From a virus, in the IMG/VR virus record IMGVR_UViG_3300020171_001274, positions 1 through 26,094 of that record: a stretch of 26,094 nucleotides of DNA. The stretch is one strand, 5' to 3'. The notes below the pieces were generated by a model, which did no database searches, was not told where the DNA came from, and saw nothing but the letters and a program-made list of their open reading frames with translations. The translations under genes and the position numbers were made by a program. Each line of letters starts with the position of its first letter. Position 1 is the stretch's first letter. This document shows, one piece after another, positions 16,059-23,032 of the stretch.

Positions 16059-18305
16059 TTATTCTTCCCCTTCACCTAACATTATTAATGGCATTATACT
16101 AAATGCTTCTACTGGAAGTTTTTTATATTCCGGTTTTATTTTTATTTCCCACCATTTTACTCCTTGTGGATCTGTAATCTTTTGTATATCAGGATATATC
16201 TTTTTAAGATATTTTGGAATTAAATCTTCATTAAGTTTATACACAAAATTTTGAGTATCTACTTTACCTGAAATATCAAATGTTTCTGTAAATCCCATTC
16301 CAGATATTTGTTCTCCTAATGTAATACCAGTTCTACTTGTTTTTGCTTTTAAAAATTTACTGAAATCATCAACATTTTTAGTTTCTAAAAGATATGTTCG
16401 ATAAATTTCTTCTGAATACCAATTATGAAGTTTTTCTAGTGGTGCTGCTTTAAATTTACCATTTTCAAGAACATCAGTAATTATCCATTTTGCATGTTGT
16501 CCTCTACCATCAATATATCTATTATTTAATATTACTTTTCCAACTTTAAGATCAGTGGGAATTATATTAATATCTGTTGTAGGAGAAATTTCTAATTTAT
16601 TAATCTTTTCAAATCCTTTAGAATCAAACCATATAAATTTTTCACCTTCTTCTACTGCTAACCCCTCAATCTTCATCGCTGTTTCTCCTCTTGGAAATTG
16701 TAAAGCTTTTTTACCATCTTTAGCTGCTTCTCTAACTTCTTCTTGAACAATTCTCTTATACCAATCATTCTCGTAAGGTTCTAATTTTTTTAATTCTTCT
16801 AATCTTTCTGGATTAACATTACGCATATTTCCTAAAGGTCCCATTTCGGTTGTTTCTGTTGCTAATCTTCCTTTCTGAAATAAATCACTTTGAGTTTCTA
16901 ATATACGTCGAGTATCTCCTGGAATATCTTCAATTCTTGTGTGAGCGAAGTAATTAGGTGCATCTACTTTTTCAAAATGAATACTTCCACCTGAAGTTTC
17001 AATAGGACTTTCCCAAACACGTTCAAAATAATTATCTACTTTTCCTTTTAAATCTTTAGGTAAAGATGTACTTTTATATCTAAATTCTTTTTGTACTTCA
17101 GAAAGTGATTCATATGGAATACTTTCATTAACATCTCCTTTTCTAAATCCCATAGATTGTTTTTTCAAAGGCAATAACTTTGTCTTTACATTATCTGCAA
17201 ATTCTTTAATAGCAATTTTACCTTGATTTGGAAATTCTTTTAATGTTTCTAATAATAAATTACTTTCCGCTTTACTTAACCCTTTCTTCTTAGCGGTATA
17301 CTTCATTGTATCAAGAATAAATTGTTTAGAAGCTTCTGATCTACCAACTAATTTATTTAAAACTTTTGTACTTAAATCTGTAAAACCACCAAATACTTGT
17401 TTACTACTCTTTAATACTTGGTCAAAAGTTTGCTTTGATTTTTTTAAAATAAATTCCCATTCAGCAGGAAAATCTTCATCTCGTGAATATATTTTTTTCT
17501 TACTTAATTCTGTATAATTTAATTCTTTAAGATCTTTAACTACAGGATCTATTAATTCTTTATGATCATATATAGTAACTTTTCCTCCAGGCAATAAATT
17601 ATTATCTATATTTTGAACAACTTGTTTTAATTCTTTAATTGGAAGTTCAAACTTTTCACCAGGCATATATAAAAGACCACCTTCTTCAGCTAAATTTCCT
17701 AATTGTCTTAAAGTACTACCTATATTTATTTCTTTAGCCGGAGGTAATTGAAATGGTTTAGAAATATCTTGTTGTATATATTTATTAGTATTTTTAGGAA
17801 ACCATTTTTTAAATTGTTTTTCTAATACATTATCTATAACAGTCCAATCTCCTTTTAAGGGTCCTTCTGCTCCACCAAAATCATATTTAAATATTGTTTT
17901 TGCTTTCTGCGCTATCTTTGAAATAATTCCTGTTTCTTTAATTCCTTTAGCAATCAATGGTGCTGCAATTCCTAATGCTTTTATTTCAGGTAATGCGACA
18001 TCTAATTGAGTTTGAAGAAATCTTTCGCCTGTCATTGGCTCTTGTTGTTGTTTTATTAATCTTTCTTTTTCTTCAGAAGGAATATTTGCTCTTAAAATAG
18101 CAGCTGTAGAAAATCCTTTTTGTTCTTTTTGAAAACCTTGATATTGTTTTGTTAAAAAGCTACCAATGGGAGAAATTTTATCTCCTATAGCACCGCGAAT
18201 AGAAGCTGTAGCTCGTTGAATTAAAGATGGTCCTTGTATTATCTGAGGAGTAGTTTGTGCTGTTTGATCATTATTAAAAGTATTAAATTTAAATCCATTA
18301 CTCAT
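16059..18305 (-). CDS. Large virion-associated protein with polyvalent-protein-like region
   Basis: A 748-residue protein of unknown function. Residues about 450-545 resemble a region of large polyvalent proteins found in phages: R-I-L-E-T-Q-S-D-L-F-Q (467-477), then N-D-W-Y-K-R-I-V-Q-E-E (513-523), R-E-A-A-K-D-G-K-K-A-L (525-535) and F-P-R-G-E-T-A (537-543). The N-terminal 100 residues are Gln/Thr/Ile-rich and flexible. A hydrophobic stretch (about 104-130) could touch a membrane. It overlaps the transglycosylase gene by 8 bases. Placed between lytic enzyme and portal, it may be an ejected internal protein that enters the host with the DNA. Confidence 0.5.
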   Translation of the reverse strand: MSNGFKFNTFNNDQTAQTTPQIIQGPSLIQRATASIRGAIGDKISPIGSFLTKQYQGFQKEQKGFSTAAILRANIPSEEKERLIKQQQEPMTGERFLQTQLDVALPEIKALGIAAPLIAKGIKETGIISKIAQKAKTIFKYDFGGAEGPLKGDWTVIDNVLEKQFKKWFPKNTNKYIQQDISKPFQLPPAKEINIGSTLRQLGNLAEEGGLLYMPGEKFELPIKELKQVVQNIDNNLLPGGKVTIYDHKELIDPVVKDLKELNYTELSKKKIYSRDEDFPAEWEFILKKSKQTFDQVLKSSKQVFGGFTDLSTKVLNKLVGRSEASKQFILDTMKYTAKKKGLSKAESNLLLETLKEFPNQGKIAIKEFADNVKTKLLPLKKQSMGFRKGDVNESIPYESLSEVQKEFRYKSTSLPKDLKGKVDNYFERVWESPIETSGGSIHFEKVDAPNYFAHTRIEDIPGDTRRILETQSDLFQKGRLATETTEMGPLGNMRNVNPERLEELKKLEPYENDWYKRIVQEEVREAAKDGKKALQFPRGETAMKIEGLAVEEGEKFIWFDSKGFEKINKLEISPTTDINIIPTDLKVGKVILNNRYIDGRGQHAKWIITDVLENGKFKAAPLEKLHNWYSEEIYRTYLLETKNVDDFSKFLKAKTSRTGITLGEQISGMGFTETFDISGKVDTQNFVYKLNEDLIPKYLKKIYPDIQKITDPQGVKWWEIKIKPEYKKLPVEAFSIMPLIMLGEGEE

Positions 18306-19047
18306 AAAATTTTTGGATTTTAGTTATATAATCTAAAACTTGAGGAAATTTATTAACATCATAATCACCTTTTTTAAATGCTGTAGGTCCTACATTATAT
18401 GATCCTAATATATTTTTAATATTTACTGGCGCATTATTCTTTTTCAAAATATCTGGAATAACTTCAAATAAGTATTGAGTTCCATACATTCTATTAACTA
18501 CTGAATTCATCCAATTCTTATCATAATCATATACTCTTTGTTCTTTTGCTTTACGCCATTTACTAATTTCTTTCCAAGTATCTTCTTCAATTTGCATTTG
18601 ACCTTTTGAGGTTGCTTTTCCTTTAGGAGTAAATTCAGCTGCTGCTGCTCCTGAACTTTCTTTTTGAATTATAGCATCAATAAGTTTTTTTCTATCTTCT
18701 TTTACGTCTGGTAATAAAGCTTCCATTTTAGGAGACCACACTGGAAGAATATTAGGTTGTGTAAAAGCTGTTCCTTGCATTGTTGTTGCAAGTGGAGGAG
18801 CTGGTTGAACTGGAGGTTGTATTGTTGGAGGAGGAGTTGGTTGTGCAAAAGTTCTTTCAGGCATTTTTGTTGCAAGCGGAGTTGTCGTTGGTTGGGCTGT
18901 TGGAGCTTGAGGAGCTTTTAAAGCTGATACAACAGGACCTATTTTGTTTCTTTGAATAATACTTTGGGCTGCACCACCAGGCATCTCGACTGTTCGTGAG
19001 GTTTTACTCGTCAACCAATTCATTAATTTTTGTTTAAAATCTGCCAT
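18298..19047 (-). CDS. Lytic transglycosylase (SLT domain), virion-associated
   Basis: A 249-residue protein. Residues 45-105 are a Pro/Thr/Gln-rich linker. The C-terminal 140 residues are a soluble-lytic-transglycosylase-like domain: I-I-Q-K-E-S-S-G (126-133) with the catalytic Glu130, G-Q-M-Q-I-E-E-D-T-W (149-158) matching the G-L-M-Q-I motif, and S-Y-N-V-G-P (216-221) matching the A-Y-N-x-G motif. Such enzymes cut the peptidoglycan glycan strand. Lying among head genes rather than beside a holin, it is more likely carried in the virion to help DNA entry than used for lysis. No SD is visible. Confidence 0.85.
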   Translation of the reverse strand: MADFKQKLMNWLTSKTSRTVEMPGGAAQSIIQRNKIGPVVSALKAPQAPTAQPTTTPLATKMPERTFAQPTPPPTIQPPVQPAPPLATTMQGTAFTQPNILPVWSPKMEALLPDVKEDRKKLIDAIIQKESSGAAAAEFTPKGKATSKGQMQIEEDTWKEISKWRKAKEQRVYDYDKNWMNSVVNRMYGTQYLFEVIPDILKKNNAPVNIKNILGSYNVGPTAFKKGDYDVNKFPQVLDYITKIQKFYE

Positions 19048-19048
19048 A

Positions 19049-20326
19049 TTACCAATCTGTACCCCTTCGTTGAAAAATTGTTGGCTTTACATTACCAGGC
19101 ATTTCATTTGGTAAGTCCCATATAGCTAATGCTAATGACATTACACAGTCATCATGAAATCCTGATGGAGCGCTATATGTTATATTTCCTTTATCTGTTT
19201 TTGTATAAGCGTATGTTTCTAATTCATTAATTAAAACAGGAATATCTGGAAATGTTAATTTCTTCTGTTGTATAAAAATAACTAATTTATCAACTAAATG
19301 TCTTTTAGATTTATTTGTAAACTTATAGTCTTCAGCTGACAAATTCATATCAATCAAATCTTCAAAGATCGGATCCCCAACACCAGTTGAGTCAATAAAC
19401 ACTAAAGCGTCATTATAGTCTTCAGCTATAGCTTTAATACGTTTTTTTTGTAATCCCCAAGGAATTATTTTAAAACGATCTAATTTAACTAAGTGATGGT
19501 TTGCTCTATCAATTACACAAATGACTGTATAATCTTTATAACGACCTAAGTCAACGCCTATTGCGTACAAATGGTTCTTAATAGGTTTTTGTAATTCCCC
19601 CCAAATGCATTGTGCAATATCGCGGAAAACAGTAGTCGTTCCATCTTCGAAACTAGCTTCATACTCAGTCATGAAAATGGTATTAGCTAAAGATTCTTTA
19701 GCTTCTGCTATATCTTCAGCTAAATTGGGAATTGTTGGGTTATCTATCGTTTTAAACTGAAACGATATATAATTTTTATTTTTCTCATCATCAATTTGCC
19801 CACGACACCATAATCTATGAAACCAGTTTTTTCCAACTGGTGTTGAAATAAATATGGCTCTCCCATTACGATCAGTTAAACATGGTCGTAAGAATGATTG
19901 CCATATCTTCTCTTGAACCCGAGCGGCCTCATCTATTATTAAAAGATCTAAGCTTTCACCAATCAAGCTATCAGGGTTTTCAGCTGATTTACACATTACA
20001 AATGATCCTGTAGCTAAGCATCTAATTGTTAATTGTGAATAATTTACCTTAAATACTCCATCTGGAAAGCGGTTTATCACCCAAAATACTAAATAATCGA
20101 ATACTTTCTTCGATAACTCATAGTTAGGAGATACGATCCATATCTTCGTTTGAGCTCCAAACATCTCTCTAATCGCCGTATATGCGCATAATATAGTCTT
20201 TCCGAATCGTCTACCGGCACAGATTACTGTAAATCTACGTTGTTTTTTAAGAACTTCTTCTTGACCGGGATGTGGAGTAAACCCGATAAACTCCTTCAAT
20301 TGGTCAACATTTAACTGATATCTCAT
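19049..20326 (-). CDS. terL: Terminase large subunit
   Basis: A 425-residue packaging motor and nuclease. Walker A variant A-G-R-R-F-G-K-T lies at 37-44 and Walker B L-L-I-I-D-E-A at 128-134, followed by the coupling motif I-S-T-P (160-163). The C-terminal RNase H-like nuclease shows G-V-D-L-G (257-261), F-I-D-S-T-G (310-315) and H-D-D (391-393) as acidic metal ligands. Size matches Terminase_6-type large subunits. It starts the head module together with a small upstream gene, and its stop is next to the transglycosylase start. It starts within AATTATG, without SD. Confidence 0.95.
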   Translation of the reverse strand: MRYQLNVDQLKEFIGFTPHPGQEEVLKKQRRFTVICAGRRFGKTILCAYTAIREMFGAQTKIWIVSPNYELSKKVFDYLVFWVINRFPDGVFKVNYSQLTIRCLATGSFVMCKSAENPDSLIGESLDLLIIDEAARVQEKIWQSFLRPCLTDRNGRAIFISTPVGKNWFHRLWCRGQIDDEKNKNYISFQFKTIDNPTIPNLAEDIAEAKESLANTIFMTEYEASFEDGTTTVFRDIAQCIWGELQKPIKNHLYAIGVDLGRYKDYTVICVIDRANHHLVKLDRFKIIPWGLQKKRIKAIAEDYNDALVFIDSTGVGDPIFEDLIDMNLSAEDYKFTNKSKRHLVDKLVIFIQQKKLTFPDIPVLINELETYAYTKTDKGNITYSAPSGFHDDCVMSLALAIWDLPNEMPGNVKPTIFQRRGTDW

Positions 20327-20377
20327 AATTCTTGTTAAAAATTTTTTTTATATAAGTGAAGCCAAGAACTTCGTCTA

Positions 20378-20656
20378 TTATAATGGATCGCTTTCTTTTT
20401 CTTCAAGTTTCACAGAGTGTCCTTGCTTATCACCCCAATAAAAATATTGAAGTTTATTAATCTGCGTCCAAATTTCTTTTTTAACTAAGTCCTTAATCGC
20501 TTTATTCTGTTTTTCCTCTGATATCGAGGCGTCAATAATTGTCAGAACTCTACCTGATAACATTCTTAACATATCCTCAATGTAATAATAACTTACTTTT
20601 TTTTCCTCATAAATACTACCTTCGCCTAATTGACCAACACTTTTTTCTTTTGACAT
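20378..20656 (-). CDS. Hypothetical protein in small-terminase position
   Basis: A 92-residue protein, first gene of the minus-strand late operon, directly before the large terminase. The central part is helical (M-L-R-M-L-S-G-R-V-L-T-I-I-D-A) and the C-terminus is acidic. Position would suit a small terminase subunit, but no helix-turn-helix is visible, so this is only a possibility. A promoter lies 39-67 bases upstream; the 5' leader has no SD and the start is AAAATTATG. Confidence 0.55.
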   Translation of the reverse strand: MSKEKSVGQLGEGSIYEEKKVSYYYIEDMLRMLSGRVLTIIDASISEEKQNKAIKDLVKKEIWTQINKLQYFYWGDKQGHSVKLEEKESDPL

Positions 20657-20694
20657 AATTTTAACTTTGACTCGGACTTGACTTCACTTTTTTA

Positions 20695-20723
20695 AATATA
20701 CCACATATTTGGAATAGTGGCAA
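20695..20723 (-). promoter_or_regulatory. Late promoter (sigma70-like) for head module
   Basis: Read on the minus strand: TTGCCA (20723-20718), a 17-base spacer, then TATATT (20700-20695), the -35/-10 pattern of housekeeping promoters. It is placed correctly to drive the whole minus-strand head operon starting at 20656. Confidence 0.6.
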
Positions 20724-20781
20724 CGGGTCCCAACTGGATTTTTATAAAAATTTGTGGGAGGGGGATAATAGTAATAACGTA

Positions 20782-20803
20782 GGGGCAGGGGAGGGGTGGG
20801 GGG
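20782..20803 (+). other. Strong G-quadruplex motif
   Basis: Four runs of at least four G separated by 1-2 bases (GGGG-CA-GGGG-A-GGGG-T-GGGGGG), preceded nearby by GGGAGGGGG (about 20756-20764). It lies in the divergent control region between the late (minus) and early (plus) promoters of a genome that is otherwise AT-rich. Such short loops favour a very stable quadruplex in DNA or plus-strand RNA. Confidence 0.75.
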
Positions 20804-20855
20804 TGTCGTAGTATCTACATCTTGCGTTTCTTATTATTTCGCCTTATAATTTCCG

Positions 20856-20884
20856 TTGATTTTATTTTATTTTCTTATTATAAT
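20856..20884 (+). promoter_or_regulatory. Early promoter P0
   Basis: TTGATT (20856-20861), 17-base spacer, TATAAT (20879-20884). Lacks the AGTTATSC upstream box of the other early promoters. A GAGGGGGGTG stretch follows at 20895-20904 with no gene after it, so the transcript would run as a leader towards 21189. Confidence 0.6.
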
Positions 20885-20918
20885 ATATCTATGTGAGGGG
20901 GGTGCTTTTTTTAATAAT

Positions 20919-20993
20919 ATATTCTCTAAGATATTTTAACATTTGATTTTATTTTTTTATTGCCTTATAATATATTTTATTATTAGAGAATAT
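20919..20993 (+). repeat. Inverted repeat in early leader
   Basis: ATATTCTCTAA (20919-20929) and TTAGAGAATAT (20983-20993) are exact 11-base complements 53 bases apart, flanking promoter P0b. It could be a regulator-binding pair or an RNA stem in transcripts from P0. Confidence 0.5.
20943..20971 (+). promoter_or_regulatory. Early promoter P0b
   Basis: TTGATT (20943-20948), 17-base spacer, TATAAT (20966-20971), lying inside the inverted repeat. It also lacks the AGTTATSC box. Confidence 0.55.
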
Positions 20994-21062
20994 CTTTTAA
21001 TAATAATCAACTTGATTATATTATATTATATGCTCAAACTATTATTAAGATTCTTATAAAAA

Positions 21063-21110
21063 AGTTATGCGCAACCTTCCTATTGATTTAATTTGGGACT
21101 AATTTATAAT
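21063..21110 (+). promoter_or_regulatory. Early promoter of unit A with AGTTATGC box
   Basis: AGTTATGC (21063-21070), 12 bases, TTGATT (21083-21088), 16 bases, TATAAT (21105-21110). The box and its spacing recur at four other promoters on this strand, which points to a shared activator or repressor site just upstream of -35. Confidence 0.8.
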
Positions 21111-21122
21111 AAGAATAAGACG

Positions 21123-21143
21123 ATTATATTATGCTAATATAAT
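21123..21143 (+). other. Leader hairpin, unit A
   Basis: ATTATATTA (21123-21131) and TAATATAAT (21135-21143) form a 9-bp A/T stem with a TGC loop right after the promoter. It would sit near the 5' end of the mRNA and may protect it from decay. Confidence 0.5.
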
Positions 21144-21164
21144 ATAATTATAATAAAGAAAGTA

Positions 21165-21181
21165 GGATAGGTCTTTCAAAA
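21165..21181 (+). promoter_or_regulatory. Leader element A: core GGATAGG + boxA-like
   Basis: Core GGATAGG (21165-21171) directly followed by TCTTTCAAAA, 7 bases before the ATG. There is no SD at normal distance. The core is exactly complementary (7 bp) to CCTATCC in the loop of the hairpin that ends the same unit (21465-21471). Confidence 0.8.
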
Positions 21182-21188
21182 TAAAATA

Positions 21189-21443
21189 ATGACTAATAAT
21201 AAAAAAGTTTTTAATGCAAATCTTTCTGTCAAAGATTCTAAGTTAACTCCAAAAAGTTTTAACGATATCTTAGACATTGGGATTCGTCAGTTAAAGTTTC
21301 GCAACGGAATGACAATGAAAAGATTGTTATTCTGGACGATAGATATTCTTGATGAATTGGAAGAAAATAAGCAGATTGATGAAAAGAAAATGAAAGAATT
21401 CTATCAGACGAAAAAGACAGTTGAAGAATTATTAAGTAAATAA
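21189..21443 (+). CDS. Early hypothetical protein, unit A
   Basis: An 84-residue, Lys-rich helical protein of unknown function (R-Q-L-K-F-R-N-G-M-T-M-K near residues 33-44; the C-terminal half is charged coiled-coil-like). Sole gene of its unit: own promoter, leader hairpin, leader element and U-tailed hairpin. As the first plus-strand gene after the control region it should be among the earliest expressed. SD-less start. Confidence 0.75.
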   Translation: MTNNKKVFNANLSVKDSKLTPKSFNDILDIGIRQLKFRNGMTMKRLLFWTIDILDELEENKQIDEKKMKEFYQTKKTVEELLSK

Positions 21444-21451
21444 TTCTATAG

Positions 21452-21490
21452 AATACTTCTTATTCCTATCCGATAAGAAGTATTTTTTTT
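21452..21490 (+). terminator. Terminator A with loop complementary to leader A
   Basis: A perfect 12-bp stem, AATACTTCTTAT (21452-21463) with ATAAGAAGTATT (21473-21484), loop TCCTATCCG (21464-21472), then a run of eight T. This is a classical Rho-independent terminator. Loop bases 21465-21471 pair with the core GGATAGG of the unit's own leader. Confidence 0.9.
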
Positions 21491-21553
21491 CTACGCAACT
21501 CTCATTTAATTCGGCTAAATCAATGATTCAAATTATTGGGTCACTTCATTGAA

Positions 21554-21601
21554 AGTTATGCTCTATACTCTATTGACTTGTATTTTGGACCATATTATAA
21601 T
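21554..21601 (+). promoter_or_regulatory. Early promoter of unit B with AGTTATGC box
   Basis: AGTTATGC (21554-21561), 11 bases, TTGACT (21573-21578), 17 bases, TATAAT (21596-21601). The rest of the 268-base gap 21444-21711 holds terminator A, this promoter and the unit B leader; no gene is seen. Confidence 0.8.
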
Positions 21602-21621
21602 AAGTATATGAGTCAATATAA

Positions 21622-21653
21622 TATGTATATCTTAATCAAATCGCATATACATA
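21622..21653 (+). other. Leader hairpin, unit B
   Basis: TATGTATAT (21622-21630) pairs exactly with ATATACATA (21645-21653) across a 14-base loop, a short distance after the expected transcription start. It parallels the leader hairpins of units A and D. Confidence 0.5.
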
Positions 21654-21687
21654 GCATTTTACGCGAATTAAGCGCTAATCAAACGAA

Positions 21688-21706
21688 GGGTGAGTTCGTT
21701 TATAAT
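21688..21706 (+). promoter_or_regulatory. Leader element B: core GGGTGAG + boxA-like
   Basis: Core GGGTGAG (21688-21694) followed by TTCGTTTATAAT (21695-21706), 5 bases before the ATG. The core pairs with the 7-base loop CTCACTC of hairpin B: six Watson-Crick pairs and one G-U. Confidence 0.75.
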
Positions 21707-21711
21707 ATAAT

Positions 21712-21918
21712 ATGTCTAAAATATCTATTAAGTATCTTGTTTCTATTAAAATAACTAAGATATCAGCAACCATCCCAGAAGATATCCGTGAAGAAGAAGT
21801 GTTATTAGATGATTATTTATCTAATACAATCTGTGAAAAGGAAGTTTATAATAAAGTAATGTTCTTAGCAGATACCAAACAAGACGCCGAAGAATTGGCC
21901 TGTCAATTAGAAGAGTAA
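21712..21918 (+). CDS. Early hypothetical protein, unit B
   Basis: A 68-residue acidic protein (I-P-E-D-I-R-E-E-E near residue 22) of unknown function, the only gene of its unit. The base context around its terminator is nearly the same as around terminator A (TCTATAGAATACT before, T-run then C-n-ACGCAACT after), so units A and B appear to be duplicated frames around different genes. Confidence 0.65.
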   Translation: MSKISIKYLVSIKITKISATIPEDIREEEVLLDDYLSNTICEKEVYNKVMFLADTKQDAEELACQLEE

Positions 21919-21931
21919 TTCAAATCTATAG

Positions 21932-21970
21932 AATACTCCATATTCTCACTCAATGTGGAGTATTTTTTTT
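21932..21970 (+). terminator. Terminator B with loop complementary to leader B
   Basis: A 13-bp stem with one G-U pair, AATACTCCATATT (21932-21944) with AATGTGGAGTATT (21952-21964). The loop CTCACTC (21945-21951) consists of exactly the seven bases that pair with GGGTGAG of the unit's leader. A run of eight T ends at 21970. Confidence 0.9.
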
Positions 21971-22033
21971 CCACGCAACTTAGATTTCTGCTGACGAACC
22001 CAAGGTTTGAAATTACAACGGCAGGGCACGCAA

Positions 22034-22132
22034 CATTCCAAATCTATTCCAAATGCCTCCCCGAAGCAATTTCGCACCAGTTGATACTAATAATGAAGAT
22101 TCTGCTTCGGCCATTCCAAATCTATTCCAAAT
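22034..22132 (+). repeat. Iteron-like repeats flanking an inverted repeat
   Basis: A 21-base sequence occurs exactly twice (22034-22054 and 22112-22132). Each copy is itself a doubled ATTCCAAAT in an 11-base rhythm, so there are four copies in all. Between them CCGAAGCA (22061-22068) and TGCTTCGG (22103-22110) form an 8-bp inverted repeat. It sits in a 605-base stretch without a convincing gene (21919-22523). Such an arrangement is typical of replication origins or multi-site operators. Confidence 0.6.
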
Positions 22133-22195
22133 ACATAGAGATTTTAGACGAATTTGTAGGATTTTAAGGTTCTTGTGTGTGAAATTGACATTTCC

Positions 22196-22238
22196 TCCCG
22201 ACTAAATAGATAGATTTCCCGACTAAATAGATAGATTT
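22196..22238 (+). repeat. Tandem 21-base repeat, two copies
   Basis: Two consecutive copies of a 21-base unit (starting 22196 and 22217) built on TCCCGACTAAATAGATAGAT. GATA/TAGA words continue to about 22303. A TTGACA at 22185-22190 precedes it but has only a poor -10. Possible operator or origin component. Confidence 0.6.
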
Positions 22239-22421
22239 TTTGAATCAAACAAAGGAAGAGAGACAAATTTAGTAATGAAATGAATAGAAATAGAATAGAT
22301 AGGTGTATATTTGATATTATATGTATTGATATGGTGGTATTAACTTTAATGACCTGTCTAAAGGAATAGTTTTTCCCCCGCGCTAAATTCTAAGGATTCG
22401 CAACTAAGTTACTTATACAAT

Positions 22422-22468
22422 AGTTATCCGCATTGGCCTCTTGATTTATATTTGAGATAAAATATAAT
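22422..22468 (+). promoter_or_regulatory. Early promoter of unit C with AGTTATCC box
   Basis: AGTTATCC (22422-22429), 11 bases, TTGATT (22441-22446), 16 bases, TATAAT (22463-22468). Confidence 0.8.
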
Positions 22469-22476
22469 AATAGTAA

Positions 22477-22511
22477 TGTTCTTTCAAACGAACTAATTGT
22501 ATAGGGATAGG
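22477..22511 (+). promoter_or_regulatory. Leader element C: displaced boxA-like, core GGATAGG
   Basis: Core GGATAGG (22505-22511) lies 12 bases before the ATG at 22524. Unlike the other units, the boxA-like sequence (GTTCTTTCAAACGAAC, 22479-22494) lies upstream of the core, and it is inside a possible six-codon leader ORF (22477-22497). The core is complementary (7 bp) to the loop of hairpin C. Confidence 0.65.
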
Positions 22512-22523
22512 TATACTTATATT

Positions 22524-22805
22524 ATGAATTACTTAATTAAAAGACCTATGTTACATTCAAACTTTGAATTGCCTACGCGCGAAGAACTACTTGACTTGAA
22601 ACCTCGTAACTTTGTTAAACTAATCTTTACTGATAAGAAAGGTAATAATGGAGAACGAATGTGGGTTAAACTAACAAAGATTGACCTAAAAGAAGGTAGT
22701 CGCTATCAAGGGATATTAGACAATAATCCACTTGTATTAAGAATCAAGTTAGGAACAAAGATAACTTTTCATCCACTTGATATTATTGATTTCTTAACTA
22801 AGTAA
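22524..22805 (+). CDS. DUF2314-like protein, unit C
   Basis: A 93-residue protein from the ATG at 22524; an in-frame TTG at 22497 would cross the leader core and is rejected. The pattern F-V-K-L-I-F near residue 29, G-E-R-M-W-V-K-L (43-50), Y-Q-G-I-L-D-N-N-P (61-69) and G-T-K-I-T-F-H-P near 78-85 resembles DUF2314-type small domains, whose function is unknown. Single gene of unit C. Confidence 0.65.
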   Translation: MNYLIKRPMLHSNFELPTREELLDLKPRNFVKLIFTDKKGNNGERMWVKLTKIDLKEGSRYQGILDNNPLVLRIKLGTKITFHPLDIIDFLTK

Positions 22806-22858
22806 CTATTCTTTAGTTCATTATTATCCTATCCTAATAGTGAACTAAGATAATAGTT
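22804..22858 (+). terminator. Long hairpin C with loop complementary to leader C
   Basis: Inner stem 22812-22826 with 22835-22849 (15 bp including G-U pairs) and outer stem AACTATT (22804-22810) with AATAGTT (22852-22858), separated by a small internal loop. The apical loop TCCTATCC (22827-22834) contains CCTATCC, complementary to core GGATAGG of the unit. Only TTTC follows, so termination may be incomplete. Confidence 0.85.
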
Positions 22859-22869
22859 TCTTGCGCAAT

Positions 22870-22916
22870 AGTTATCCTGTGTGGCCCCTTGATTTCATTT
22901 CTTAGTATAATATAAT
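22870..22916 (+). promoter_or_regulatory. Early promoter of unit D with AGTTATCC box
   Basis: AGTTATCC (22870-22877), 11 bases, TTGATT (22889-22894), 16 bases, TATAAT (22911-22916). It starts 12 bases after hairpin C. Confidence 0.8.
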
Positions 22917-22931
22917 AATAATAAGTTCTTA

Positions 22932-23017
22932 TTATATTATGTTATGAGTTCTCAATCTTTAATAATAATGTCTACTTATATAGAGACAACCAATTGAGGA
23001 CTCATTAGATAATATAA
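22932..23017 (+). other. Long leader hairpin, unit D
   Basis: TTATATTAT (22932-22940) pairs with ATAATATAA (23009-23017), and 22944-22956 pairs with 22993-23005 (13 bp, one G-U). Together they form a stem of more than 20 bp right after the promoter, closing a 36-base loop. It is the largest leader structure in the early region and probably stabilises or regulates the mRNA. Confidence 0.7.
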
Positions 23018-23032
23018 TTAACACAGCGAATA

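Noticed and set aside
21955-22167. A 70-codon plus-strand frame after terminator B
   Set aside because: It begins inside the terminator stem, has no SD or leader element, and runs through the iteron-like repeats and their inverted repeat.
22497-22523. Upstream TTG start for the unit C protein
   Set aside because: It would translate the leader core; the ATG at 22524 fits the other units and the family-like N-terminus better.
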